Shown here: positions 6,636 to 14,629 of the stretch, piece by piece
How the letters are laid out: each line of letters starts with the position of its first letter
How positions within the stretch are numbered: the stretch's first letter is position 1
Source of the DNA: DATKXO01 sp035528995
Lineage (GTDB): Bacteria; Planctomycetota; Phycisphaerae; UBA1845
DNA length: 18,345 nt
Assembly: GCA_035528995.1 (NCBI GenBank)
Contig: DATKXO010000404.1
Location: 1 to 18,345, forward strand
Direction of reading: 5' to 3'
Translations under genes and position numbers: made by a program
Notes under the pieces: generated by a model
What the model was told of the DNA's origin: nothing
What the model saw: the letters and a program-made list of their open reading frames with translations, nothing else
Database searches by the model: none

Positions 6636-8168
6636 TCAACGGAGACGTATCACATCCACGCAGCGCAGCTCCCAGATGCTGTCAATTTCGCGGAGAGCGG
6701 CAATCCGGTCATGAAGCTGAGCTCGCTCGCGGGGGCAGCCCCAGCGGAGGACGAACCAGATCTCGGGCTCGTCGGACTCGGCCAGGTAGCTCAGCATCTC
6801 ATCGAATGTGGTCGCATCGTCCGGATAATAGGGGGCGAAGGCGTTGGGCGCCTGGCCTTCGGTGTAGACCGGGCGAACCCGACAGCGCCCTTTCAGGTAG
6901 TATTCGAGGGGGAAATAGGCGTAGTCCTGGTAGACGAACACGGTCGCGCCGGTCGTGTTCTGCTGGATCAGAATGTCGGCGGCCTGCGGCCATTCCTCGA
7001 CGACCAGGTCGCGGTCGCGGTTGGGGGGCCAGAACCCGGTGAGCAGTGCCAGAACCGCGACGCCAAGGACCGGCCGACGCGTCAGCAGCGCGGCGAACAG
7101 AATCAGGGCGGGGGCCTGTGCCACGATGGCGTATTTCACCTGGAAGATCGGGGTGGAGAACCTGGACCACACAAAGGGGATCAGGATGGGCAGGGCGGTC
7201 CAGGCCAGCAGGCCCCACAGGTGGCAGCGGCGGATGCGCTTTCGGCCGGGCTCGTCCGATGGCACGGTCTGCGTGGGTTGGCCGACCGAACGGCTCCGAA
7301 TGCGGGCGATCAGCCAATGCAGGGCCATCACCACGCCCACAACGACGATGGGCCAGCGTAGGGGGCGCACCAGTACCAGCATGTGGTGGGCGGCCTGGGC
7401 GAGGGCCGTCCAGGAAGGCTCGGCGATCCAGTATCCGCGTTGCACCTCAGCGATCTGCTGTAAGAGAACGGGGACCCAGGGAAGGAAAGAAAGGACGGCC
7501 AGCGTGATGGAGAGCAGGCCCAATCGGATAAGCCTTCGTCGCGGTGTGCCGGGGGGCGGGGGGTCGCGCCATGCCGTAAGGAGCCAAACCACCTGAGCGG
7601 CGAGCACGAACCAGCCGAAGGTGTGGGTCCAGAGCAGGGCGGAGGTGGCCACGGCGTATCCGGCCGCATCACGCAGGTTCTGCCGTTCGATCAGTCGGCA
7701 CAGGAACAGGGAGCTGATCAGGGAGAGCAGTTGGATCAGGGCGTAGAACCTGGCTTCCTGGGCGTAGGCGACCGAGAAGTTGCAGACGGCGAGCAGGGCG
7801 ACGGCAATGGCGGCCGTCGTTCGGCAGGAGACGCGGCGGGCAAGAGCGTACAGGACGCCGATGGAGACCACGGAAACGAGCGCCGACATCAGGCGGATGG
7901 CTGCGGCTGAGGTGCCGAACAGACCCACCCAGCCGGACAGTAAAAAGTGGTACAGCGGCGGGTTGGTGCCGAGCCGACGCATCTGGACGACCTCGGCCCA
8001 GTCCACGGTGGCGTAGAGGATGCTGAAGGCTTCGTCTACCCAAATGGGACGGCGGTGAATGGCCCAAATTCGCAGGGCGATGCCCAGGACGAGGCACAGC
8101 TCCAGCAGCGCTGCTGCGGCGACGTGGCGGGTCCTGAGAGGTGGATCGGCCGTGGAATGGCGTTCCAT
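6636..8168 (-). CDS. GT-C family membrane glycosyltransferase (PMT/ArnT-like)
   Basis: Probably transfers a sugar from a polyprenyl-phosphate donor to a lipid, glycan or protein on the outer face of the cytoplasmic membrane. The 510-aa product has a first hydrophobic segment at about 15-35, then RRPIWVDEAFS at 39-49. This has the acidic pair (Asp45, Glu46) in the first periplasmic loop that is the GT-C hallmark. TNPPLYHFLLSGW at 68-80 and AQEARFYAL at 136-144 are also typical of PMT_2-type proteins. Roughly nine to eleven hydrophobic segments follow up to residue 380. The last 130 residues are a soluble domain, as in other bacterial members. The start at 8168 has GGGAG ten bases upstream; the frame runs on to 8306 but that part overlaps the divergent promoter and has no signal. 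Donor and acceptor cannot be read from sequence. Confidence 0.82.
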   Translation of the reverse strand: MERHSTADPPLRTRHVAAAALLELCLVLGIALRIWAIHRRPIWVDEAFSILYATVDWAEVVQMRRLGTNPPLYHFLLSGWVGLFGTSAAAIRLMSALVSVVSIGVLYALARRVSCRTTAAIAVALLAVCNFSVAYAQEARFYALIQLLSLISSLFLCRLIERQNLRDAAGYAVATSALLWTHTFGWFVLAAQVVWLLTAWRDPPPPGTPRRRLIRLGLLSITLAVLSFLPWVPVLLQQIAEVQRGYWIAEPSWTALAQAAHHMLVLVRPLRWPIVVVGVVMALHWLIARIRSRSVGQPTQTVPSDEPGRKRIRRCHLWGLLAWTALPILIPFVWSRFSTPIFQVKYAIVAQAPALILFAALLTRRPVLGVAVLALLTGFWPPNRDRDLVVEEWPQAADILIQQNTTGATVFVYQDYAYFPLEYYLKGRCRVRPVYTEGQAPNAFAPYYPDDATTFDEMLSYLAESDEPEIWFVLRWGCPRERAQLHDRIAALREIDSIWELRCVDVIRLR

Positions 8169-8228
8169 TGAGCAGACGCTCCCGGGGGGCGCGGCGGTGG
8201 AGAGTGCCCTTTCCTTTGGGTCTTCGCG

Positions 8229-8257
8229 TTGGACGGTGTCCGCGCCGTCTCTAGAAT
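8229..8257 (+). promoter_or_regulatory. Sigma70-like promoter, TTGGAC-N17-TAGAAT
   Basis: TTGGAC at 8229-8234 and TAGAAT at 8252-8257 are separated by exactly 17 bases. Transcription would begin near 8264, giving a leader of about 40 nt before the ATG at 8305. The -10 box overlaps the palindrome TCTAGA, in the gap divergent from the glycosyltransferase gene. Confidence 0.75.
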
Positions 8258-8304
8258 ACTGGAGGGGGACGGAACAATCACGCGGGCTGAAGGGGATCGG
8301 GTCC

Positions 8305-9405
8305 ATGGGGCACGTCGTCCTGCTGCTGAGTTTGGGGCTGGTCAGCGTCGCGGCCTACGCGGGCGACGAGGACGCCCTTCCGGACGAAGTCGACCAGGAA
8401 CAGTTCACGGCCCAGATCGATTCCCTCACGGCCGAGTTCAAGCGTCTGGGCGACTGGGAAGCGCAGTACGAGATCATTGACCGGGCGATCGACCATGCCT
8501 GGTCGCAGAACCAATGGGACGACGAATCGGATGTGTTCGCCCGCGACATGATACGGGAGGTGGCCCACATTCCCCCGTGGGAGTTCGAGCGTCGCATGGA
8601 GACCATGGTCGGGCGGGTGGGCGAGCGGTACGCCCTGTCGCCGGGCGACCGGGCCAGGTTCCAGTCCGGCATGTACCGCGAGGTCTTCGGGATGCTGTGG
8701 GCCAACGGTCCGACGATCGTGAAGCAGACGCGAGAGTACATCGGTATGCGGCTGCGGGGCGAGCCGTTTACGCCGGAGAACGTGGCCCGGTGGATGCGCG
8801 AGGGCCAGGGTATGGCCCAAGACATGCGGCAGCGATCCATGCGCATCATCGAGGAGTTCCGGGAGACGATCGACGAAAACCACCGGGCGCTGCTCGAGCG
8901 GGACTTGGCCAGTTTCGACCGCCGCATGGCCTACATGGACCGGATGCGCGAAACGTGGGCCCAGGGGGGGTGGAAACCGGAGCAGTGGGGCCTGGACAAG
9001 GACCCGATCCAACTGCGGGCCGAACAGACGGTTCGACCGGCCACCGAGTTCTCGGCTGGGCAAGAGGCGGCGCTGCAGCGGCTGGGTGTCAAGGTGGCGG
9101 CCCACTGGGACTACGCTCCCTCGACCTGGGAGACCTACGTTCGTGCCTTCATCGCGCTGTACGAACTGGACGCGAGCCAGAAGGCCACGGCGGAATCCAT
9201 CCTGGTCGAGGTGCTGGAACGGGCCATGAGCTACATGCGGGCCCGGGCCGCGGAACTGGTGGAGATCGGCGTGAGCGACCGGGCCGGTCACGACGGCTTC
9301 GCCCCTGTTCGGAGCCTGTTCAACGAGCTGGAGTCGAGACTTGAGCGGATACCGACCGCGGCCCAGCGGGCCCGGGTCGAACGAGAAGCTATTGCACCAG
9401 AATAG
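8305..9405 (+). CDS. Exported helical protein of unknown function
   Basis: Not recognised as a named family. The 366-aa product starts with a short signal peptide (hydrophobic residues 4-17, likely cleavage after AYA at 17-19). The rest is strongly helical, charged and rich in Arg, Glu, Met and Trp, with no cysteine at all. LSPGDRARFQ at 111-120 and LDASQKATAESILVEVLERA at 288-307 resemble the LTxxQ-type helices of Spy/CpxP periplasmic proteins. That likeness is weak, and the protein is more than twice their length. The start is supported by AAGGGG about nine bases before the ATG and by the promoter at 8229-8257; the frame is open upstream to 8059, but that part is antisense to the glycosyltransferase gene. 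The next gene has its own promoter, so this may be a single-gene unit. Confidence 0.75.
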   Translation: MGHVVLLLSLGLVSVAAYAGDEDALPDEVDQEQFTAQIDSLTAEFKRLGDWEAQYEIIDRAIDHAWSQNQWDDESDVFARDMIREVAHIPPWEFERRMETMVGRVGERYALSPGDRARFQSGMYREVFGMLWANGPTIVKQTREYIGMRLRGEPFTPENVARWMREGQGMAQDMRQRSMRIIEEFRETIDENHRALLERDLASFDRRMAYMDRMRETWAQGGWKPEQWGLDKDPIQLRAEQTVRPATEFSAGQEAALQRLGVKVAAHWDYAPSTWETYVRAFIALYELDASQKATAESILVEVLERAMSYMRARAAELVEIGVSDRAGHDGFAPVRSLFNELESRLERIPTAAQRARVEREAIAPE

Positions 9406-9446
9406 GTTAGAGGCTTCATGGTGGCGATTTCGCCTTGCAGTTCGCC

Positions 9447-9475
9447 TTGATTTGGATCGACAGGGCATATAGGAT
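9447..9475 (+). promoter_or_regulatory. Candidate promoter TTGATT-N17-TAGGAT
   Basis: TTGATT at 9447-9452 and TAGGAT at 9470-9475 are 17 bases apart. The -10 resembles the TAGAAT box at 8252. It lies about 70 bases before the ATG at 9544. A small hairpin, GGCG-ATTT-CGCC at 9423-9434, lies just upstream, 17 bases after the previous stop. Confidence 0.55.
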
Positions 9476-9480
9476 ATGCC
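9464..9480. promoter_or_regulatory. Palindrome overlapping the -10 box, candidate operator
   Basis: GGCATAT-AGG-ATATGCC is a perfect 7+3+7 inverted repeat that covers the proposed -10 hexamer at 9470-9475. A repressor bound here would block the promoter. The regulator is unknown, and no adjacent gene encodes a DNA-binding protein. Confidence 0.4.
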
Positions 9481-9543
9481 GAAGAGGTATCTGCGGGTTG
9501 GCGCGGCGGGACTCAGGCGGATGCGCCTGGTCAGGACGGTTTG

Positions 9544-10707
9544 ATGTATTTGAGGAAGCGTAGAGGTTATCGGGGGGCAACAGCGGCTGTGTCGCTGGCC
9601 GGAGTGCTCGTAGCTCTCTTTGCGAGCGAGGGTTATGGGCAGAGTCTCCGCGTGAACCAGCCGAGTGCCTCCGGGCTGGGAGGCGTGGCCAACGTCGGTC
9701 AGATCGGCAACACGGGGGTGGCACGGAATTTTGGCCAGAACGCGCCGTTTACCGTGCCCCGGGGGGCGACGCCGCTGCGGCAAAACGCACAGCAACTGAT
9801 GGGCATGAGCCGCCAATACTCGATGTTCAGGCAGCGCAGAGGCGGGAGTACCGGCCTGTCGCTGCTGAGCGCCGGGATCTACAATCAACAGAGCGTAAGT
9901 ACCAGCTGGCACAAGCGTCTGGCGACGGGAGGGGCGGCCCGGTATGTGCGTCAACCGCCGAGGCTGGGCGCGGCCGGTGCAGGCGGCGCGCCGGGCGTAG
10001 ACCGGGCGTTGAGCAATCTGATACTGCAACCGCAGGCGCTGCTGCAGACGACGGCCTTCCTGGGCCCGATGTCCGGGCTGACCTTGCCGATCGGTGGCGT
10101 TCGGGATGCGATGTCCGCCATCGACCAGACGACGTCGGCACCTTACGCGATGCAATCGCCTTCCCCGGAGACGCGTCACACGCAATCGGAGTTGATGGCC
10201 TCGCGGCTGGAAGTGCTGCGGCAGCGGGCCCTGAAGGACGCCTGGAAGTGGTTCAAGGCGGACGATTTCGAACGGGCCCGTTCGGCGTTCGAGAGCGCGG
10301 AGATGTTGGACCGTTCGGACCCCGAACCGCGGGCCGGTGCGTTCTTCTGCTTGGTCGCGGACAGGCGCTACGCTCAGGCCCAGCAGAATTTCAACCGGAT
10401 CATCCGCTATGACATGGGCAAGGACCGGAATCCGTTCAAACTGGACTTCGGGCTGGCGCAGCGCTACTCGACGCCGCGGCGGATGCGGCTTGACGTTCGG
10501 GAATTCATGGACTTCAACGACGCCCAGGAGAACCCGGTAGGACTGTATGGGGCCCTGTGTTATCTGCTATGGCATGCCGATCTCCGGGAGGAAGCTTTGC
10601 GGGGCGCGCAGCACCTCATTCAGAACGATTCCGGTGGTCAGGCCGGTTGGTTTGGTCGCATGATCCTAGCTGCGGCCAAGGAGGAGGGCGTCGTGCCGAC
10701 CGAGTAG
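9544..10707 (+). CDS. Exported protein with TPR-like C-terminal region
   Basis: Function unknown. The 387-aa product has a signal peptide (basic YLRKRRGYR, hydrophobic 12-27, likely cleavage near YGQ at 31-33). Residues 33-215 are low in charge and rich in Gly, Ser, Gln and Ala, probably poorly ordered. From about 220 on, helical pairs resemble tetratricopeptide repeats, for example ALKDAWKWFKADDFERARSA at 229-248, then FFCLVADRRYAQAQQNFNRI at 267-286. Such domains usually bind partner proteins. I chose the ATG at 9544 over the TTG one codon earlier; AGGACGG lies just upstream. It has a candidate promoter and palindrome in the 138-bp gap before it. The following CapD-like gene begins 122 bases after its stop. 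Confidence 0.75.
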   Translation: MYLRKRRGYRGATAAVSLAGVLVALFASEGYGQSLRVNQPSASGLGGVANVGQIGNTGVARNFGQNAPFTVPRGATPLRQNAQQLMGMSRQYSMFRQRRGGSTGLSLLSAGIYNQQSVSTSWHKRLATGGAARYVRQPPRLGAAGAGGAPGVDRALSNLILQPQALLQTTAFLGPMSGLTLPIGGVRDAMSAIDQTTSAPYAMQSPSPETRHTQSELMASRLEVLRQRALKDAWKWFKADDFERARSAFESAEMLDRSDPEPRAGAFFCLVADRRYAQAQQNFNRIIRYDMGKDRNPFKLDFGLAQRYSTPRRMRLDVREFMDFNDAQENPVGLYGALCYLLWHADLREEALRGAQHLIQNDSGGQAGWFGRMILAAAKEEGVVPTE

Positions 10708-10829
10708 CGCCGGGGACCGCCGGCGTTGTGCTCCTCTGCTCGGGGACTGGTGGGCGCAACCTAGGGAGGGGCGGCTGCGCGATGTGGGAGGGGTGCTGCT
10801 CATGGGTCCTCCACTGACCGAGCAACCGG
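10708..10829. other. Intergenic region with a short GC hairpin
   Basis: CGCCGG (10708-10713) and CCGGCG (10720-10725) can form a 6-bp hairpin directly after the TPR-protein stop, without a T-run. No convincing promoter for the next gene is visible, and no good ribosome binding site precedes its GTG start. Confidence 0.3.
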
Positions 10830-12860
10830 GTGTGCAGCGTGACGAGTGAACTGAGCAACCCGCCGGAGACACCGGGACTCGGATTCGTGGTGCGGTACCG
10901 CACGCCGATCTCCGTGGCCCTTCACGCCGGCGCCTTCATCCTGAGCCTGGTCTCGGCATTTGCCCTGGCCTATAACTTCCGCCTTCCCAGTCCGAAGCTG
11001 CTTCCGCTGTTCGGCATGCTTCTGTGCCTGGTGCTGCCGTTGAAGCTGGTGGTGTTCTGGGTGACCAAGCAGTATCGGGGCTCCTGGCGCTACGTCGGTC
11101 TCCGCGACCTGTTCGGCGTGGTCAAGGCCTCGTACATCAGTGCGTTTCTGTTCGTGCTGGTCTTTTTCGCGATGGAGAACATCTGGCTGCGGCTGGGCAA
11201 GGGGCGGAGTTTCTTTGATCCGTCGGGGATATTCGCGCAATCGGTCTTTCTGCTGGACGTGGTGGCGACGATCGTGCTCGTTTCGGCCGCTCGGATCGCG
11301 GTCCGCTTCTACTACGAGGAGGTTCGGGCGGGGCAGGTGGGCGATCTGACCCGGGTGCTGATTGTGGGGGCGGGCGACTCGGGCGAGGCCCTGCTGCGGG
11401 AGATCCTGCGGATGCCGTCCGTCCGCTACGACGTGGTGGGTTTCGTGGATGACCAACCGCGGTCGCAGCACGCCCGGATTCACGACGTGGAGGTTCTGGG
11501 CAAGACCCAGCGACTCAAAGAGCTTTGCGAGCGGGAGGACGTGGAAGAGGTCTTCATTGCCCTGCCGGGGGCAACACCCAAGGACCTGCGGCGCGTGGTG
11601 GAGCTGTGTCAGGGCACCAACGTGCGCTTCCGAACCGTGCCGCCGGCGATCGACCTGATCGAGGGGCGGGTCCAGGTCTCGCAGATCCGGCCGGTCGATA
11701 TCGAGGACCTGCTGGGTCGCGATCCGGTGGCCCTGGACATCGCCGCGATCGGTGCGGCGCTCAAGGGCAAGCGGGTCATGGTGACCGGCGCGGGCGGCAG
11801 CATCGGGTCGGAGATGTGCCGACAGATCGCCGCTTTCGAGCCCGAAAGCCTGATCCTGCTGGAACAGGCGGAGAACAACCTGTTCGAGATCGATCGGGAA
11901 CTGAGACAGACGTTCCCGGAGCTGAACGTCGATCCGGTGGTGGCGGACATCTGCGACAAGACCCGGGTGCGGGCGTTGATGCGTTCCGGCAGGCCGTCGG
12001 CGGTGTTCCACGCGGCCGCTCACAAGCACGTGCCCATGATGGAGATCAACCCGGGCGAGGCGGTGAAGAACAACGTCGATGGGACGCGGACGGTGGCCGA
12101 CGCCGCCGTCGAGGCCGGGGTCGAGAAGATGGTGATGATCTCGACGGACAAGGCCGTCAACCCCACCAGCATCATGGGCTGCACCAAGCGTGTGGCCGAG
12201 ATGTACGTGCAGCAACTCAGCGCCCGCAGCGAAACGCAGTTTGTGACGGTGCGTTTCGGCAACGTGCTGGGCAGCAGCGGGAGCGTGATCCCGATCTTCA
12301 AGAAGCAGATCGCCTTGGGCGGACCGGTAACGGTGACCCATCCGGACATGACCCGTTACTTCATGACCATTCCGGAGGCGGCGCAGTTGGTGCTCCAGGC
12401 CGGCACCATGGGACGGGGCGGGGAGATCTACGTTCTGGATATGGGCGATCCGATTCGCATCGTTCAACTGGCCGAGGACATGATCACCCTGAGCGGGCTG
12501 CGTCCCGGCTCGGACATCGAAATCGTCTTCAGCGGAATTCGGCCCGGTGAGAAGCTGTTCGAGGAACTGTCCATTCGCGGCGAAGGCGTGTCGCCGACCC
12601 GGCATCCCAAGATCGGCATCTGGCGGAACCGCCCTGAGGACTGGGACCAGTTGTGCGGGCGGATCGAGGAGTTGCTGGCTTTGGCCGATTGTGAAGACCC
12701 CATGCGAATCCGGGGCCAGTTGGCCAAGACGGTGCCGGAATTCGGCGGCAACGCGCCGGACGCCGGGCCCGATGGTGATGCCGTGGCCGACTCGGTCGGG
12801 TCGGATTCGGCGCTGCCGGAGGTGGGCAAATCGCCGGCCGGCCCCGCTGTGGGCGTGTGA
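10830..12860 (+). CDS. Membrane-anchored nucleotide-sugar 4,6-dehydratase/epimerase, CapD/PglF/WbpM type
   Basis: Likely converts a UDP-N-acetylhexosamine to the 4-keto-6-deoxy sugar, an early step for surface polysaccharide or glycan synthesis. The 676-aa product has about four TM segments (27-48, 56-78, 100-117, 139-158). A first Rossmann domain follows with IVGAGDSGEALLREI at 178-192, as in CoA_binding_3/PglF proteins, then the SDR dehydratase domain with VTGAGGSIGSE at 318-328. The motif STDKAVNPTSIMGCTKR at 438-454 has ST-D-K where classic SDR enzymes have Tyr-x-x-x-Lys, as expected in the WbpM group. TRYFMTIPEA at 508-517 and GIRPGEKLFEEL at 569-580 are also typical. The length fits the family. 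The last 35 residues are a low-complexity tail. The GTG at 10839 is an equally possible start. The next gene, a phosphomannomutase homologue, supports a role in surface-sugar synthesis. Confidence 0.9.
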   Translation: MCSVTSELSNPPETPGLGFVVRYRTPISVALHAGAFILSLVSAFALAYNFRLPSPKLLPLFGMLLCLVLPLKLVVFWVTKQYRGSWRYVGLRDLFGVVKASYISAFLFVLVFFAMENIWLRLGKGRSFFDPSGIFAQSVFLLDVVATIVLVSAARIAVRFYYEEVRAGQVGDLTRVLIVGAGDSGEALLREILRMPSVRYDVVGFVDDQPRSQHARIHDVEVLGKTQRLKELCEREDVEEVFIALPGATPKDLRRVVELCQGTNVRFRTVPPAIDLIEGRVQVSQIRPVDIEDLLGRDPVALDIAAIGAALKGKRVMVTGAGGSIGSEMCRQIAAFEPESLILLEQAENNLFEIDRELRQTFPELNVDPVVADICDKTRVRALMRSGRPSAVFHAAAHKHVPMMEINPGEAVKNNVDGTRTVADAAVEAGVEKMVMISTDKAVNPTSIMGCTKRVAEMYVQQLSARSETQFVTVRFGNVLGSSGSVIPIFKKQIALGGPVTVTHPDMTRYFMTIPEAAQLVLQAGTMGRGGEIYVLDMGDPIRIVQLAEDMITLSGLRPGSDIEIVFSGIRPGEKLFEELSIRGEGVSPTRHPKIGIWRNRPEDWDQLCGRIEELLALADCEDPMRIRGQLAKTVPEFGGNAPDAGPDGDAVADSVGSDSALPEVGKSPAGPAVGV

Positions 12861-12943
12861 GCCCGGCGAATGCGGGAATCCGGTCGTCCAGCGGCCACGG
12901 ATCTGTTACCCACAGCAAGGCACACAGTATCGTCCGCGTCGGG

Positions 12944-12972
12944 TGGTCTGCCGGGCGGGCGTGTGGTAGCAT
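12944..12972 (+). promoter_or_regulatory. Weak candidate promoter before the phosphomannomutase homologue
   Basis: TAGCAT at 12967-12972, preceded by TGTGG, could be a -10 box; the hexamer 17 bases upstream is TGGTCT (12944-12949), a poor -35. It would start transcription near 12979 and fits a translation start at 13016. The gene may instead depend on read-through from the CapD-like gene. Confidence 0.3.
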
Positions 12973-13015
12973 GCCCCTGATCGCCGCGCAGGCGTGGTCG
13001 GCGGACAGGACCGGG

Positions 13016-14575
13016 ATGCAGGAAGTCTCCGAATACTACCGACACTGTCCGGATCAGCCGAAGGTGCTGATTTCCGACGCGGTCTGCCTGGGGCGGCGTC
13101 GCAACCGTTATCCCCAGTGTCCGGGATGCCGGTTCAACGACGAGGAGCGCTCCGCCGCCGCAGGAGGCCCGCGGCCCCTCACCGCCCACGCCGCATCGGA
13201 CGTCGAGCAGGTCTTCGTGAACGACGGCGTCCGGGCGACTTATCCCGATCATTTGGACGAAGAGCTGGCCTGGCGGATCGGGCACGCCTCGGCTTCGTAT
13301 CTGCGGGGCGCTCTGCGTGGTCTGGATCGGAGCGACCCCGTGGCCACGACCGTCGTGGTGGGGCGGGACACTCGAGGCAGCAGCCCGGCGCTGTGCGCGG
13401 CGCTGGTGGAAGGTGCCCGCTCGACCGGAGCGGCTGTGGTGGATATCGGGGTGGTGGACACTCCGCAGCTCTACTTCGCGATCAATCACTTCCGCAGTTG
13501 CGGCGGGGTCCAGACGACCGGCAGCGGGCGGGCTGCACCGTACAACGGTTTCAAGATCGCCGGGCAGGGCGGGAGGCCGGTGGCGGCCGAGACCGGACTG
13601 ATGGACGTCGAGCGCATCGCCGCCAACATGATCAAACACGACACCGGGCAGGAGGGCGCCCTGCGGACTCAAGACCTGACCAACGAGTATCGCGCTTTCG
13701 TGCGCGGGCATCTTCTTTCGCCCCGCCCGATGAAGGTGGTGGTGGATGCTTCGAACGGTACTGGGGGGAAATGGGTGCCGCGGATCTTCGACGACCTGAC
13801 CGACGTGGAACTGATCTGCCTGAACAGTGAGCATGACACCGAGTTCGCCCACGTCCCGGACCCGCTGGGTGAGGGATGCCTCGATCCGCTGAAAAAGGAA
13901 GTCGTCCGGCGCGGAGCGGACTTCGGCGTGTGCTTCGACGGAGATGCCGACCGCGTCGTGGCCGTGGATGAGGCCGGCGAGGCCGTCGAGCCCGACCTGC
14001 TGACGGCGCTGCTGGCCAGGCCTCTTCTGGCCCGCGCTGCCGGGTCGACGATCGTGTACGACCTGCGCAGCAGCCGGGTGGTGGCGGAGGAGATCAAGGC
14101 CGCCGGTGGGGTTCCTCGGCGCGAACGGGTGGGCTACGCCTACATGCGCAAGGCCCTGGCCGAGTCCAAGGGAGTCTTCGGGGGAGAGCTCTGCGGGCGC
14201 TACTACTTCAAGGAGAACTTCTACTGCGAGTCTGGCGTCCTGGTTTTCGTGCACCTGATCAACATGCTGACCAGTGAGCGTCGCGGACTGGTCGAACTGG
14301 TGCGCCCGCTGAAGCGGTACACGCGTAGCGGGCGGCGCACGTTCGAGAGTTCGGACGCTAACGCGGTGCTGCGGCGGCTGGCGGAGGCCTATGCCGGCGC
14401 CCGGGTGGACTTTCTGGACGGGCTGACCGTGCAGTACGAGGACTGGTGGTTCAACGTTCGCCCCGCCGACGACCAGGCGGCGCTGTGCCTCAATCTCGAG
14501 GCCACTACGCCGGAGTTGATGCAGGAAAAAGTGGACGAGGTGAGCGGTCACCTCGCTTCGCTGGTGACCCCCTGA
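13016..14575 (+). CDS. Diverged phosphomannomutase/phosphoglucomutase superfamily protein with Cys-containing N-terminus
   Basis: A member of the alpha-D-phosphohexomutase superfamily, 519 aa. Conserved parts are VVVGRDTRGSSPAL (113-126), the metal loop FDGDADR (307-313) and GGELCGRYYF (389-398). The phosphoserine loop, normally TASHNP, reads TTGSGRAAPYNGFK at 167-180: Ser170 aligns with the phosphorylated serine but the HNP part is lost. The C-terminal phosphate-binding loop, usually RPSNTEP, reads RPADDQA at 482-488. Before the mutase domain lie about 60 extra residues with Cys11, Cys24, Cys35 and Cys38 (the last two as CPGC), a possible zinc site. I chose the ATG at 13016 because AGGA precedes it. 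In-frame alternatives are 12971 and GTG 12857, which overlaps the CapD-like stop as GTGA; the added sequence looks noncoding. It could make mannose-1-P or glucose-1-P, act on another sugar, or be regulatory. Confidence 0.8.
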   Translation: MQEVSEYYRHCPDQPKVLISDAVCLGRRRNRYPQCPGCRFNDEERSAAAGGPRPLTAHAASDVEQVFVNDGVRATYPDHLDEELAWRIGHASASYLRGALRGLDRSDPVATTVVVGRDTRGSSPALCAALVEGARSTGAAVVDIGVVDTPQLYFAINHFRSCGGVQTTGSGRAAPYNGFKIAGQGGRPVAAETGLMDVERIAANMIKHDTGQEGALRTQDLTNEYRAFVRGHLLSPRPMKVVVDASNGTGGKWVPRIFDDLTDVELICLNSEHDTEFAHVPDPLGEGCLDPLKKEVVRRGADFGVCFDGDADRVVAVDEAGEAVEPDLLTALLARPLLARAAGSTIVYDLRSSRVVAEEIKAAGGVPRRERVGYAYMRKALAESKGVFGGELCGRYYFKENFYCESGVLVFVHLINMLTSERRGLVELVRPLKRYTRSGRRTFESSDANAVLRRLAEAYAGARVDFLDGLTVQYEDWWFNVRPADDQAALCLNLEATTPELMQEKVDEVSGHLASLVTP

Positions 14576-14629
14576 TTCCCGTGAGCTGAGTTGGACTCTT
14601 CGGGATCCGACCCCGACTTCGAGGTGGTG

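Noticed and set aside
8278..10185. Minus-strand open frame of 635 codons
   Set aside because: Covers two plus-strand genes with signal peptides and promoters; no motif in its translation.
10800..12605. Minus-strand open frame of 601 codons
   Set aside because: Antisense to the well-supported CapD-like gene; composition is that of a shadow frame.
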